Shown one piece after another: positions 54,771 to 63,059 of a stretch of 64,000 nt of DNA. The stretch spans positions 1 to 64,000 of the forward strand of contig BLAA01000001.1 in NCBI GenBank assembly GCA_017312345.1, given 5' to 3'. The DNA is from Candidatus Denitrolinea symbiosum. GTDB taxonomy: Bacteria > Chloroflexota > Anaerolineae > Anaerolineales > Villigracilaceae. Both the position numbers and the translations under genes were made by a program. The notes below the pieces were generated by a model. It worked only from the letters and a program-made list of their open reading frames with translations, ran no database searches and was not told the origin of the DNA. Position 1 is the stretch's first letter; each line of letters starts with the position of its first letter.

Positions 54771-55220
54771 TCATTGCGGTTTAGACGCCACCAGGACGGC
54801 CAGAGTTCCACGCATGAGCGTTTCGTCTTTCTGGTTCTTCACATCCAGCGCGACGAGCGCCTGTCCGCCGCCGATGCGCGGCATGGCTTTCAATTCTTTG
54901 ACTTCCATCTCGACGCGGAGCGTGTCGCCGATGAAAACGGGTCTGACGAATTTCCATTCGACGATCTCGCGGAAGGCGAGGACGGTCCCTTCCAGCGCGC
55001 CCGTCCGCATGAGCAGGCCGACCGCGATGGACAGTCCCAGCAGCCCGTGCGCGATGCGCTGGCCGAACTGTGTGGTCGCGGCAAACGCCGCGTCGGTGTG
55101 AATCTGGTTGTAGTCGCCCGTCAGCCCGGCGAAGGTCATAATATCGCCCTCGGTCACGGTGCGCCCGACGCTGGCTATTTTTTGTCCGACGGAAAATTCT
55201 TCAAAGTAAAGTCCTGGCAT
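54771..55220 (-). CDS. MaoC-like hot-dog dehydratase
   Basis: A 149-residue hot-dog protein. VGRTVTEGDIMTFAGLTGDYNQIHTD near residue 18 has the hydratase 2 motif (Asp and His), with RIAHGLLGLSIAVGLL following. Family members hydrate or dehydrate enoyl-CoA thioesters. The ATG at 55220 follows CAGGAGA. Longer readings enter array W12, which would add an artificial repeat tail at the N-terminus. It precedes PBP1A by 31 bases. Confidence 0.88.
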   Translation of the reverse strand: MPGLYFEEFSVGQKIASVGRTVTEGDIMTFAGLTGDYNQIHTDAAFAATTQFGQRIAHGLLGLSIAVGLLMRTGALEGTVLAFREIVEWKFVRPVFIGDTLRVEMEVKELKAMPRIGGGQALVALDVKNQKDETLMRGTLAVLVASKPQ

Positions 55221-55236
55221 GGGAGTCTCCTGGTTT

Positions 55237-55394
55237 GGTAGTCGAGTAGTCGAGTAGTCGGGTAGTCGGGTAGTCGAGTAGTCTGATAGTCGGGTAGTCT
55301 GATAATTCGACCACGTGACCATCCGACCATTCGACCACGCGCCCATTCGACCACGCGACTATCGGACCACACGACCATTCGACCATCAGACCAA
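55237..55394. repeat. Mirrored octad-word array W12, largest copy
   Basis: Bases 55237-55308 are nine or so octads TAGTCGAG, TAGTCGGG, TAGTCTGA. Bases 55309-55394 hold ten or so octads of the mirrored type, ACCACGTG, ACCATTCG, ACCACGCG, ACTATCGG. Opposite halves can pair over much of 158 bases (with TAGTC changed to TGGTC in the second arm). It separates divergent MaoC and glycosidase genes. Confidence 0.85.
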
Positions 55395-55417
55395 ATTATA
55401 TCTGCTAAAATACACCC

Positions 55418-57802
55418 ATGCGCGACTGGAACCTCACCCTCGGCGACCCACTCCATCTAACCCTCGCGGCGGACTTTCGCTTCGGCGGCGCGGACTATCT
55501 CAACGACCACGTTTGGGAACTCGACTTCGCTTCGGGCGAGCCGCGCGCCCTCTCGCTGCACACCACCTTCGGCCTGCGCGCCCGCTCGATGCGCGTCTTC
55601 CCCCGCTTCCGCGAGGGCCGCGTCGCCGCGGCCGACCCGGCGCAATTTCCCCGCGCGCCGCGCCTGAAAAAATTTCGTCCCAACTTCCTCGAACTCGAAT
55701 TCTCCCCGCTGACCGATCTCGACGTGACCGCCGAGTTTTGGGCGGCTGGCTCGCAGGTCGTCGCGGGACGCTACACCCTCGTCCAGCGCGGCGCGAAACC
55801 GCGCAAAGTCAACCTCGAACTGTGCGCTGTCCTCGCCCCGCTCGACGGACAAGCCTTCTTCGCCGCGCAATCGCAGATGGTGCACGTCATCACCGGGACG
55901 ACGGGCGGACTCGCCCCGCTTCTCTACATGACGGGCGGACCGGCCGCCATCTCCGCGCCCTATCCCGCGCTGACGGTGGAACTCGACCTCAAGCCCTCCG
56001 CCCCGCGCCAGGTCTCCTGGGCGCTGGCCGCGTTGACCGCCTCCGGGCCGTCCTTCGAACTGGCGCGCAAAACTGTGGCGCGTCATTGGGAGGCCGAAAC
56101 CGCCCGCATCGAGATGACCGCCGAATCCCAAACCGTTGACATCGAAACCGGCAACCCCGATTGGGACGCGGCCTTTGCCCTCGCGCAAACCGCCGCGCTG
56201 CGTTCCTTCCTCCCGGCCGGAGAGACGCTCCCCTGCCCGTCTTTCGTCCTCGCCCGCGCGCCCGATCGCGGCTTCTCGCCCAAAGGCGACGGGAGCGACT
56301 ATCCCCTCGGCTGGTCGGGACAGAGTCCGCTCGAGGCGTACTACCTCGCCAGTCTCCTGCCCGGCGCGCCGCAGCACGCCAAAGGTCTGCTCCGCAACTT
56401 CCTCTCCACGCAGGCCGAAGACGGCTTCGTCGACGCGCGCCCCGGCCTCGCAGGTCAGCGCGCGAAGATGCTGTCCGCGCCGCTGCTGGCTTCGCTGGCG
56501 TGGCAGGTCGGCCAGTCCACGAACGACGAGGCCTTCCTCGCCGAGGTCTTTCCGCCCCTGCTGAAATTTTTCTGGAACTGGTTCTCGCCCGCGCACGACC
56601 GCGACCGCGACGGCCTGCCCGAATGGGACCACCTCCTCCAAACGGGCTGGGACGAGAATCCCCTCTTCGACATTTGGAACCCCGCCTCGCAGGGCGTGGA
56701 CATCAACACGGTGGAAAACCCCGGCCTCTACTCCATGCTGGCGCGCGAAGCCGCCTGTCTCATTCTGATGGCTGAAAGACTCGGGCGCGCCCACGAAGTA
56801 GCGCTGGTCAAACGTCAGGCCGAGCGTCTCGACGAAATCGTCGCCGCGGGCTGGGACGAACGCGCCGCCCTCTACCGTTACCGCGACCTCGCCACCCATC
56901 TCAGCCCGGCAGGCGCGGTCATCGCCAGCGGCCCGGGCGGAAAACCGCTCAAACCGAAGGCCGTCTTCGAGCAGCCCGTCCGCCTGCTGATCGAAGCGCA
57001 GACTGACAACCCCGCGGCCAAACGTCCTGCCGCCCGGCTCGCCGAGTTCGCCACCAAGCCGCCCGTCGAGAACATCGCGCCCGAAGCGTTCCAATGGCGA
57101 AGCGGCGGCCTGGTCGCGGCCAGCCGAACCGTCTTCACCCGCCTCGGCCGCGTGGAAGTCCTCGGCCTCACAGCAAAAGACAAAGTCGTCGTCAAATCTG
57201 TGGACCTGACCGCGCAGGACCAGACGCTCCTCCTCCCGCTCTGGGCGGGACTGCCCGACCAGCAGCGCGCCCAGACGATGATCGGACGCGCCCTGCTGGA
57301 CGCTGCGCGCTTCGACCGGCCGTTCGGCCTCCCCGCCCTCGCCTCTCCCTCCGACCCCGCGGCGGACTCGGTTTCCTCCAGCGTTCACCTGCCCTTCAAC
57401 CACCTCGTCGGCGAGGGATTGCTCGCCTACGGATTCCGCGTCGAGGCCGCGCGCCTCGTGGAACACATCATGGCCGCGGTCGTGAAGAACCTTAAAGAGA
57501 CGCGCGCCTTCCACCAGCGCCACCACGCGCAGACGGGCGCGCCGCTCGGCGAGCGTCACGCGTTGACCGGCCTCGCGCCGCTCGGACTCTTCCTGCAAAC
57601 CCTGGGCGTGACGATCCTCTCCGCCACGCGCGTCCGGCTCGAAGGGCGGAACCCCTTCCCGTGGCCGATGACGATCCGCTACCGCGGCCTCACCGTGAAG
57701 CGCGGCGCGGACTCGACGGAGGTCGTCTTCCCCAACGGCAAATCTGTCACGGTGACGGACCCGCGTCCATGCGAGGTCAGCCAGCAGGCTTCGTCGGAAT
57801 AA
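55418..57802 (+). CDS. (alpha/alpha)6 glycoside hydrolase, MGH1/GH63-like
   Basis: A 794-residue cytosolic glycosidase-like protein. N-terminal beta domain (about 1-240), then a helical toroid with LSTQAEDGFVDARPG, FWNWFSPAHDRDRDGLPEWD near residue 390 and QTGWDENPLFDIWNP, typical of MGH1-type or GH63-like enzymes that act on glucose or mannose glycans. The Asp and Glu in DGLPEWDH and DENP are candidate catalytic residues. TAAAAT ends six bases before the ATG, so the mRNA should be leaderless. Confidence 0.75.
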   Translation: MRDWNLTLGDPLHLTLAADFRFGGADYLNDHVWELDFASGEPRALSLHTTFGLRARSMRVFPRFREGRVAAADPAQFPRAPRLKKFRPNFLELEFSPLTDLDVTAEFWAAGSQVVAGRYTLVQRGAKPRKVNLELCAVLAPLDGQAFFAAQSQMVHVITGTTGGLAPLLYMTGGPAAISAPYPALTVELDLKPSAPRQVSWALAALTASGPSFELARKTVARHWEAETARIEMTAESQTVDIETGNPDWDAAFALAQTAALRSFLPAGETLPCPSFVLARAPDRGFSPKGDGSDYPLGWSGQSPLEAYYLASLLPGAPQHAKGLLRNFLSTQAEDGFVDARPGLAGQRAKMLSAPLLASLAWQVGQSTNDEAFLAEVFPPLLKFFWNWFSPAHDRDRDGLPEWDHLLQTGWDENPLFDIWNPASQGVDINTVENPGLYSMLAREAACLILMAERLGRAHEVALVKRQAERLDEIVAAGWDERAALYRYRDLATHLSPAGAVIASGPGGKPLKPKAVFEQPVRLLIEAQTDNPAAKRPAARLAEFATKPPVENIAPEAFQWRSGGLVAASRTVFTRLGRVEVLGLTAKDKVVVKSVDLTAQDQTLLLPLWAGLPDQQRAQTMIGRALLDAARFDRPFGLPALASPSDPAADSVSSSVHLPFNHLVGEGLLAYGFRVEAARLVEHIMAAVVKNLKETRAFHQRHHAQTGAPLGERHALTGLAPLGLFLQTLGVTILSATRVRLEGRNPFPWPMTIRYRGLTVKRGADSTEVVFPNGKSVTVTDPRPCEVSQQASSE

Positions 57803-57925
57803 AATCCCCGGCCGCGAATTCCACGCCCCGCGCCGGCAAACTGCGCGGCAGGTTCTGACAGAGGCGTTCCACCTGCGCCGCAAAACGGAAAGCGCCCTGT
57901 AAAACTTAAAATTTTCCCAATTTTG

Positions 57926-57952
57926 GCGATTCCGAACGGAGTCGCTTTTTTT
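57926..57952 (+). terminator. Terminator after the glycosidase region
   Basis: GCGATTCC (57926-57933) pairs with GGAGTCGC (57938-57945, one G-U) around GAAC, followed by seven T residues. Confidence 0.8.
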
Positions 57953-57957
57953 CATGT

Positions 57958-58150
57958 TACAATTTTTTTCGTCCCATATATGGCGGCTCGACGAAATTCC
58001 AGCGTGCGTCCGCCATAAGTAGCGATTGTCTCTACATCTTCATTTTCAATACGGAGACGAACAGAGCAAACCATTCTTTAAGAAAGTGTCTGAAGACTTG
58101 GGCGCAGAGTACGCGCCAAAACGGTTTTTCAGGCGCTCTCCAACGAAAGG
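57958..58150 (+). promoter_or_regulatory. Long leader of the B12-domain gene
   Basis: TACAAT at 57958-57963 could be a -10. The next ~190 bases contain a hairpin TATGGCGG (57979-57986) / CCGCCATA (58010-58017), then unrecognised sequence up to AAAGGAGGTAATCCCC. I looked for a cobalamin riboswitch B12 box (GCCACTG) and saw none. The rest of the 359-base gap holds the terminator above and no convincing gene. Confidence 0.35.
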
Positions 58151-58161
58151 AGGTAATCCCC

Positions 58162-59835
58162 ATGACGAACGCCAGGAGAACTGTCGTCGCGGCCGCGTTG
58201 GGAGAGTGCGTGCATGTGGCGGGAGTGATGAACTTCCTCCGTTTGGCGGAAGCGGCCGGATGGCGGACCGTGTTCCTCGGCCCGGCGGTCGCGACGGAAG
58301 ACGTCCTGGCCGCCGCGCGGCGCGAGGACGCGGACCTGGTCGGCGTGTCGTACCGCCTGACGCCGGAGACCGGCGAACGCCTGCTGGGAGAATTCGCCGA
58401 AGCCGCGGATGAACTGCGCGAGAGCGGAGTCCGCTTTGCCTTTGGAGGCACGCCGCCGGTCGCCGAACGGGCGAAGGCGTTGCAGTTCTTCGAGCGCGTC
58501 TTCGACGGCAGCGAACCGGTCGAGGCCGTCCTCGGCTATCTCAAAGGTCAGAACATCGCGGGGGAATCAAGTCAACAATTTCCGCAGACCGCGATCGAGC
58601 GCATCCGCTGGAAATCGCCGTACCCGATCCTGCGGCATCACTTTGGTTTACCCACAATGGAGGACACGCTGGCGGGCATCGAAAAGATCGCCGAGGCGCA
58701 GGCCCTCGACGTGATCTCGCTCGGCATAGACCAGGACGCGCAGGAAAACTTCTACCATCCCGAAAGGCAGGACCCGCGCAGAAAAGGCGCGGGCGGCGTC
58801 CCCGTCCGCTCCGAGGCGGACTACCGCGCGCTGTACGCGGCCAGCCGCCGCGGCAACTTCCCGCTCCTGCGCGCCTACTCCGGCACGGACGATTTCATCC
58901 GCCTGGCCGAAATGTACGCCGACACGATCCACATCGCCTGGTGCGCCATCCCGCTCTTCTGGTTCAACCAGATGGACGGGCGCGGCCCCTGGGACCTGGA
59001 AGGCTCGATCCGCGAACACCAGCAGGTCATGCAGTGGTACGGCGCGCGCGGCATCCCCGTCGAACTCAACGAGCCGCATCACTGGGGCATGCGCGACGCC
59101 TCCGACGCGGTCTTCGTCGCCGCGGCGTTCCTCTCCGCGTACAACACGCGCGCCTTCGGCGTGCGGGATTACATCGCGCAGATGATGTTCAACAGCCCGC
59201 CCGGCCTCTCCGACAAAATGGACCTGGCAAAAATGCTGACGGCGCTGGATCTCATCACCCCCCTGGCTTCGCCATCCCCTCATTTTACGGAGCAAAATGG
59301 GGAGAACGAGGGGGGCTTCCGCATCTGGAAGCAAACCCGCATCGGACTGCTTTCGCATCCCCTCGACCCCGAAGCGGCGCGCGGCCATCTGGCCGCTTCC
59401 ACCTACCTGCAGATGTCGCTGCGTCCGCACATCTACCACATCGTCGGTCACACCGAGGCGGATCACGCCGCCACCGCCGACGACGTGATCGTCGCCAGCC
59501 GCGTCGCGCGCCGCGCCATCGAAAACGCGCTGGGCGCGCCCGACCTGACCGCCGACCCGATCGTCGCCCGACGCCGCGCCGAACTCGCCGCCGAGACGAA
59601 CGCCATCCTCGACGCCATCCGCGCCCTCGCGGGACCCGACGCGGCCGACCCGTTCACGGACGCCGCGACCCTCGCCCGCGCGGTCACGTCGGGAATCCTC
59701 GACGCGCCGCAGCTGGTCAACAACAAATTCGGGCGCGGGGAAGTCCGCACGCGCATCGTGGACGGCGCCTGCGTCAGCGTGGACGGGACGGGGAATCCCA
59801 TTTCGGAGCGCGAACGGATCGCGAAATTAATATGA
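58162..59835 (+). CDS. B12-binding, mutase-like protein
   Basis: A 557-residue protein. The N-terminal 125 residues look like a cobalamin-binding domain: CVHVAGVMNFLRLAEAAGW keeps the ligand His of DxHxxG, then VGVSYRL and FAFGG. The remainder resembles a TIM-barrel mutase subunit such as glutamate or ornithine mutase (LRAYSGTDDFIRLAEMYADT, ELNEPHHWGMRDASDA). A nested palindrome interrupts the frame at about residues 366-385 in frame. A very strong RBS precedes it. Substrate unknown. Next gene: opine-dehydrogenase-like. Confidence 0.55.
   Translation: MTNARRTVVAAALGECVHVAGVMNFLRLAEAAGWRTVFLGPAVATEDVLAAARREDADLVGVSYRLTPETGERLLGEFAEAADELRESGVRFAFGGTPPVAERAKALQFFERVFDGSEPVEAVLGYLKGQNIAGESSQQFPQTAIERIRWKSPYPILRHHFGLPTMEDTLAGIEKIAEAQALDVISLGIDQDAQENFYHPERQDPRRKGAGGVPVRSEADYRALYAASRRGNFPLLRAYSGTDDFIRLAEMYADTIHIAWCAIPLFWFNQMDGRGPWDLEGSIREHQQVMQWYGARGIPVELNEPHHWGMRDASDAVFVAAAFLSAYNTRAFGVRDYIAQMMFNSPPGLSDKMDLAKMLTALDLITPLASPSPHFTEQNGENEGGFRIWKQTRIGLLSHPLDPEAARGHLAASTYLQMSLRPHIYHIVGHTEADHAATADDVIVASRVARRAIENALGAPDLTADPIVARRRAELAAETNAILDAIRALAGPDAADPFTDAATLARAVTSGILDAPQLVNNKFGRGEVRTRIVDGACVSVDGTGNPISERERIAKLI
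59258..59315. repeat. Nested palindrome inside a coding gene
   Basis: Outer CCCCCCT / AGGGGGG (59258-59264, 59309-59315) and inner CCCCTCATTTT / AAAATGGGG (59277-59287, 59295-59303) around ACGGAGC. It adds residues such as SPHFTEQNGENEGG to the mutase-like protein without a frameshift. Confidence 0.65.
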
Positions 59836-59852
59836 TCGTCATCGTCGTCACA

Positions 59853-59878
59853 GGAATCCGAAAGTTCTACTTTCGGAG
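59853..59878. repeat. Third AAGTTCTACTT-type hairpin
   Basis: GGAATCCGAAAGTTCTACTT followed by TCGGAG, a palindrome like those at 7828-7845 and 29362-29380. It fills the gap between the mutase-like and opine-dehydrogenase-like genes. Confidence 0.7.
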
Positions 59879-59901
59879 TTGAAGACCCGAAGGAGACTTA
59901 C

Positions 59902-61005
59902 ATGACTCGCAAACACACTGTCATCGGCGCGGGCCACGGCGGAAAAGCCATGGCCGCGCATCTGGCGTTGATGGGATTCTCCGTCACGCTATTCAACCGC
60001 ACCGCCTCGCACGTGGAGATCATCAAAAAGCGCGGCGGCATCGAACTGGACAGCCAGGATGAAAGCGGGCCGCGCGGCTTCGCCAAACTCGCCAAGGTCA
60101 CGTCCGATATCGGCGAGGCGCTGGAGCAGGCCGAGGTAATCCAAGTGGCGCTGCCCTCCTCCGCCCACGCGGACATCGCCGCGGCGGCCGCGCCGCATTT
60201 GAAGGACGGACAGGTCGTCATCCTGCACCCGGGCCGCACCTGCGGCGCGCTCGAATTCGTCAAAGTGATACGCGACCGCGGCTGCGCGGCCGACGTCACC
60301 GTGGCCGAGGCGGAGACCTTCATCTACGCCTCCCGCTCCGACGGTCCCGCGCAGGCGCGTATTTTCCGCATCAAGGAGGCCGTGCCGCTCGCCGCGCTCC
60401 CCGCCAGCCGCACCGCTCAGGTTTTGGAAGTCATCCACGAAGCCTATCCCCAGTTCATTGACGGGGTGGATGTGCTCAACACCGGCCTCAACAATATGGG
60501 CGCCATCTTCCACCCCGCGTTGACGCTGTTGAACGCCGGCTGGATCGAATCCACGCACGGCGATTATCAGTTCTACATTGACGGCGTGACGCCCTCGGTG
60601 GCGCGCATGTTGGAGGTGCTGGACCGCGAACGCGTGACGGTGGCTTCGGCGCTCGGCATCCGCGCCCGCACCGCGCTGGAATGGCTGAGGCTGGCCTACG
60701 CCGCGGAGGGAGAAGACCTCTACGAAGCCATCCACAACCAGCCCGGCTATTACGGCATCAAAGCGCCGCCCACATTACAGCACCGCTATCTCTTCGAGGA
60801 CATCCCGATGAGCCTGGTGCCGATCGCCTCCATCGGCAAAAGATACGGCGTGGCCGTCGGCGCCATGGAGAGCGTCATCAAGATCGGCAGCATCATCCAT
60901 CGCACCGACTATTGGAGGCGCGGGCGGACCGTGGAAAAGCTGGGACTCGAACAATGGAGCGTGAGCGAATTGACGCGCTTCGTGCAGGAAGGCGTGATCG
61001 AGTAA
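59902..61005 (+). CDS. NAD/NADP octopine-dehydrogenase-like protein
   Basis: A 367-residue dehydrogenase. Rossmann motif VIGAGHGGKAMAAHLALMG at residue 7, then VILHPGRTCGALEF, AETFIYASR and the C-terminal opine-dehydrogenase domain with NTGLNNMGAIFHPALTLLNAG (catalytic His region) and YGVAVGAMESVIKIGS. Opine dehydrogenases join an amino acid to a keto acid with NAD(P)H. AAGGAG lies eight bases before the ATG. Likely in one operon with the B12-domain gene. Confidence 0.82.
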   Translation: MTRKHTVIGAGHGGKAMAAHLALMGFSVTLFNRTASHVEIIKKRGGIELDSQDESGPRGFAKLAKVTSDIGEALEQAEVIQVALPSSAHADIAAAAAPHLKDGQVVILHPGRTCGALEFVKVIRDRGCAADVTVAEAETFIYASRSDGPAQARIFRIKEAVPLAALPASRTAQVLEVIHEAYPQFIDGVDVLNTGLNNMGAIFHPALTLLNAGWIESTHGDYQFYIDGVTPSVARMLEVLDRERVTVASALGIRARTALEWLRLAYAAEGEDLYEAIHNQPGYYGIKAPPTLQHRYLFEDIPMSLVPIASIGKRYGVAVGAMESVIKIGSIIHRTDYWRRGRTVEKLGLEQWSVSELTRFVQEGVIE

Positions 61006-61019
61006 CGGAAAATTTCTTT

Positions 61020-61089
61020 AACACGATGGAAGATCTCATACAATCAGGGCGCTTCATTCTTTGTGCGCCTTTGTGACCCTTTGTGTTTA
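61020..61089. repeat. Mirrored word array W13
   Basis: AACACGATGG...GCGC in the left arm is mirrored by GCGCCTTTGTGACCCTTTGTG in the right arm, which reads CACAAAGGGTCACAAAGGCG on the other strand. Words are about 9-11 bases. It lies between the dehydrogenase and the AsnB-like gene. Confidence 0.5.
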
Positions 61090-61132
61090 GGCTCTTTTCC
61101 GTAATTGTGAAAGAGCCGGAAAGGAAAAACGA

Positions 61133-62476
61133 ATGGCTGGAATCGCAGGGATCGCCCAACCCGGGCAAAGCGAACTTGTCAACCAAATGCTGGATCGAAT
61201 GGCGCATCGCGGTCCCGACTGGCGCGCTGTGCGCGAGGAGGACGGCGTCACCTTCGGCGCGCTCGGTTTGGACATTCAAACGCAGGACCTGGACGCGTTG
61301 AAATCGAACGGACTCGTCCGCGACCGCGCCGGCAGGGGACGCTTCGCCCAGGCGCAGGCAAACTCAAACGGCTTCGCCCTCAAACGCGACGCGCTGGGCG
61401 TGCGGCCTCTTTATTACGGCTGGACCTCGGAAGGCGCATTGTGCTTCGCGTCCGAGGTCAAAGGCCTGCTGGCCGCCACGCGCGACGTCCACGAAATGCC
61501 TCCCGGCCACACCTTCGACGGCGCTCGCCTGAGCAGGAATTCCGAAATCGCCGTTCAACCATCCGATATGGACGCGCCGGAAGTCATGGCGCGTGAACTG
61601 CGCCGGCGGTTGGAGCGATCCGTTCAAGCGCGAATCGGCGACGGGAACGTCGGCGCGTGGCTCTCCGGCGGGATCGACTCGAGCGCTCTGGCCGCGCTGG
61701 CGCGTCCGCTTGTGAGCGCGCTCCACACCTTCGCGGCCGGGCTGCCGGGCGCGCCGGACCTCGAGTTTGCGCGCCTCGCCGCCGACTTCATCCGCTCCGA
61801 GCATCACGAACGCGTCGTCCAGCCGGAAGAGATTCCCGCCGTCCTGCCAGAGGCGATCCACGCCCTCGAGTCGTTCGACGCGCTGCTGGTACGATCCAGC
61901 GTAATGAATTACCTGGCGGCCGAGAGCGCGTCGGATTACGTTCCGGCCGTTTTTTCGGGCGAGGGCGGCGACGAGTTGTTCGCCGGGTATGAATATCTGA
62001 AGGAACTTCCCCCGGCCGGCCTCCCCGAGGAACTCATAGATATCGTCAACCGTTTACACAACACCGCCTTGCAGCGCGTGGACCGGTGTTCGTCGGCTTT
62101 CGGGATGGTGGCCTACGTCGGCTTTTTGGATTCCGAGGTGGTCGAATACGCCTTGAAGATCCCCGCCGGGCTGAAGATCCGCAACGGCGTGGAAAAATGG
62201 GTCCTGCGCGAGGCTATGAAGGACGCGCTGCCCGGTCCGATTTTGCGTCGTCCCAAGGTAAAATTCTGGCAGGGCGCCGGCGTGGAAGATTTTCTGGAGA
62301 AATACGCCGATAAAAAGGTCAGCGACGCGGATTTCGAGCGCGAGCGCGGCCTGCCCGACGGCAGCCGCCTGAATTCAAAAGAAGAGCTCCTCTATTACCG
62401 CATCTTCCGTGAATATTTCGGCGAATTTGACGACCTGTCCTGGATGGGACGCACCAAAAGAACACAGGCATCATAG
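61133..62476 (+). CDS. Asparagine-synthetase-like protein without nucleophile Cys
   Basis: AsnB-family protein of 447 residues, shorter than the usual 500-650. The N-terminus reads MAGIAGIAQPG where active enzymes have MCGIAG, so the glutaminase nucleophile Cys is Ala. The glutaminase domain is also shortened (HRGPDW is kept). The synthetase part is intact: WLSGGIDSSALAAL (PPi loop), SGEGGDELFAGYEYL and RRPKVKFWQGAG. It probably forms an amide or similar bond using ammonia or another amine. Upstream genes suggest an amino-acid-derived product. Confidence 0.75.
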   Translation: MAGIAGIAQPGQSELVNQMLDRMAHRGPDWRAVREEDGVTFGALGLDIQTQDLDALKSNGLVRDRAGRGRFAQAQANSNGFALKRDALGVRPLYYGWTSEGALCFASEVKGLLAATRDVHEMPPGHTFDGARLSRNSEIAVQPSDMDAPEVMARELRRRLERSVQARIGDGNVGAWLSGGIDSSALAALARPLVSALHTFAAGLPGAPDLEFARLAADFIRSEHHERVVQPEEIPAVLPEAIHALESFDALLVRSSVMNYLAAESASDYVPAVFSGEGGDELFAGYEYLKELPPAGLPEELIDIVNRLHNTALQRVDRCSSAFGMVAYVGFLDSEVVEYALKIPAGLKIRNGVEKWVLREAMKDALPGPILRRPKVKFWQGAGVEDFLEKYADKKVSDADFERERGLPDGSRLNSKEELLYYRIFREYFGEFDDLSWMGRTKRTQAS

Positions 62477-62485
62477 GAGGCCGCA

Positions 62486-63058
62486 ATGATCGAATTCGAC
62501 TGGAACTCTTTCGTCTTTCTCCCCCTTCTCGTTTTTGCCGCCCGCATCGCCGACGTGACCCTCGGCACCATCCGAATCATCTTCACTTCGCGCGGCAGGA
62601 AGACCATCGCGCCCCTGCTCGGCTTCGTGGAGGTCTTCATCTGGGTGAGCGTCATCGCCGAAGTCACGCGCGGCGCGCACAATATCGTCGCATACCTGGC
62701 CTATGCCGCCGGGTTCGCCGGCGGCACCTTCGCGGGGATCTGGATCGAGGAGCGGATGGCGATCGGGAGTCTCGTCATCCGCGCCATTTTGCCGGAAAGC
62801 CAGGCCGGGCTGGAAGACGAGTTGCGCGCGGCCGGGTACGGAGTCACCAGCGTGGACGCGCACGGCGGCAAAGGACCGGTCAAACTCGTTTATACTATCG
62901 TCAACCGCAAGGACCTGCCCAATGTGATCGAGGCCATCCACAAAACGCACCCCAAAACTTTCTTCACGGTGGAGGAATTGCGTTCGGTGGAACAGGGCGT
63001 ATTTCCCGTCCGCCTGGGCCTCCGCCAGGATACGTTCTTCGGCAGGAAGTCGAAATAA
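62486..63058 (+). CDS. DUF2179/DUF5698 membrane protein
   Basis: A 190-residue protein with three N-terminal membrane helices (about 8-100) followed by a DUF2179-type cytosolic domain. FAARIADVTLGTIRIIFTSRGR near residue 15 and LGFVEVFIWV match YebE/YpjQ-like proteins, and VYTIVNRKDLPNVIEAIHKTHPKTFFTVEELR matches the DUF2179 domain. Function unknown. The RBS is AGGAGG. It lies nine bases after the AsnB-like gene. Confidence 0.85.
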   Translation: MIEFDWNSFVFLPLLVFAARIADVTLGTIRIIFTSRGRKTIAPLLGFVEVFIWVSVIAEVTRGAHNIVAYLAYAAGFAGGTFAGIWIEERMAIGSLVIRAILPESQAGLEDELRAAGYGVTSVDAHGGKGPVKLVYTIVNRKDLPNVIEAIHKTHPKTFFTVEELRSVEQGVFPVRLGLRQDTFFGRKSK

Positions 63059-63059
63059 C

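Noticed and set aside
52457..54784. A 775-codon plus-strand frame opposite PBP1A
   Set aside because: Shadow frame; PBP1A on the other strand carries all catalytic motifs.
55221..55346. N-terminal extension of the MaoC-like protein with repeated YSTTRLPD-type units
   Set aside because: This is translation of the octad DNA; a good ribosome-binding site and the family start at 55220 argue against it.
55237..55394. Octad array considered as a CRISPR
   Set aside because: Units are 8 bases with no unique spacers, the two halves are mirrored, and no cas genes are near.
55457..57955. An 832-codon open frame on the minus strand opposite the glycosidase gene
   Set aside because: It is the antisense shadow of a GC-rich gene: composition is Arg/Gly/Glu-biased, no domain is recognisable, and the plus-strand frame has clear glycosidase motifs.
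57958..58161. Cobalamin riboswitch before the B12-domain gene
   Set aside because: No B12 box and no recognisable core; only a simple 8-bp hairpin is seen.
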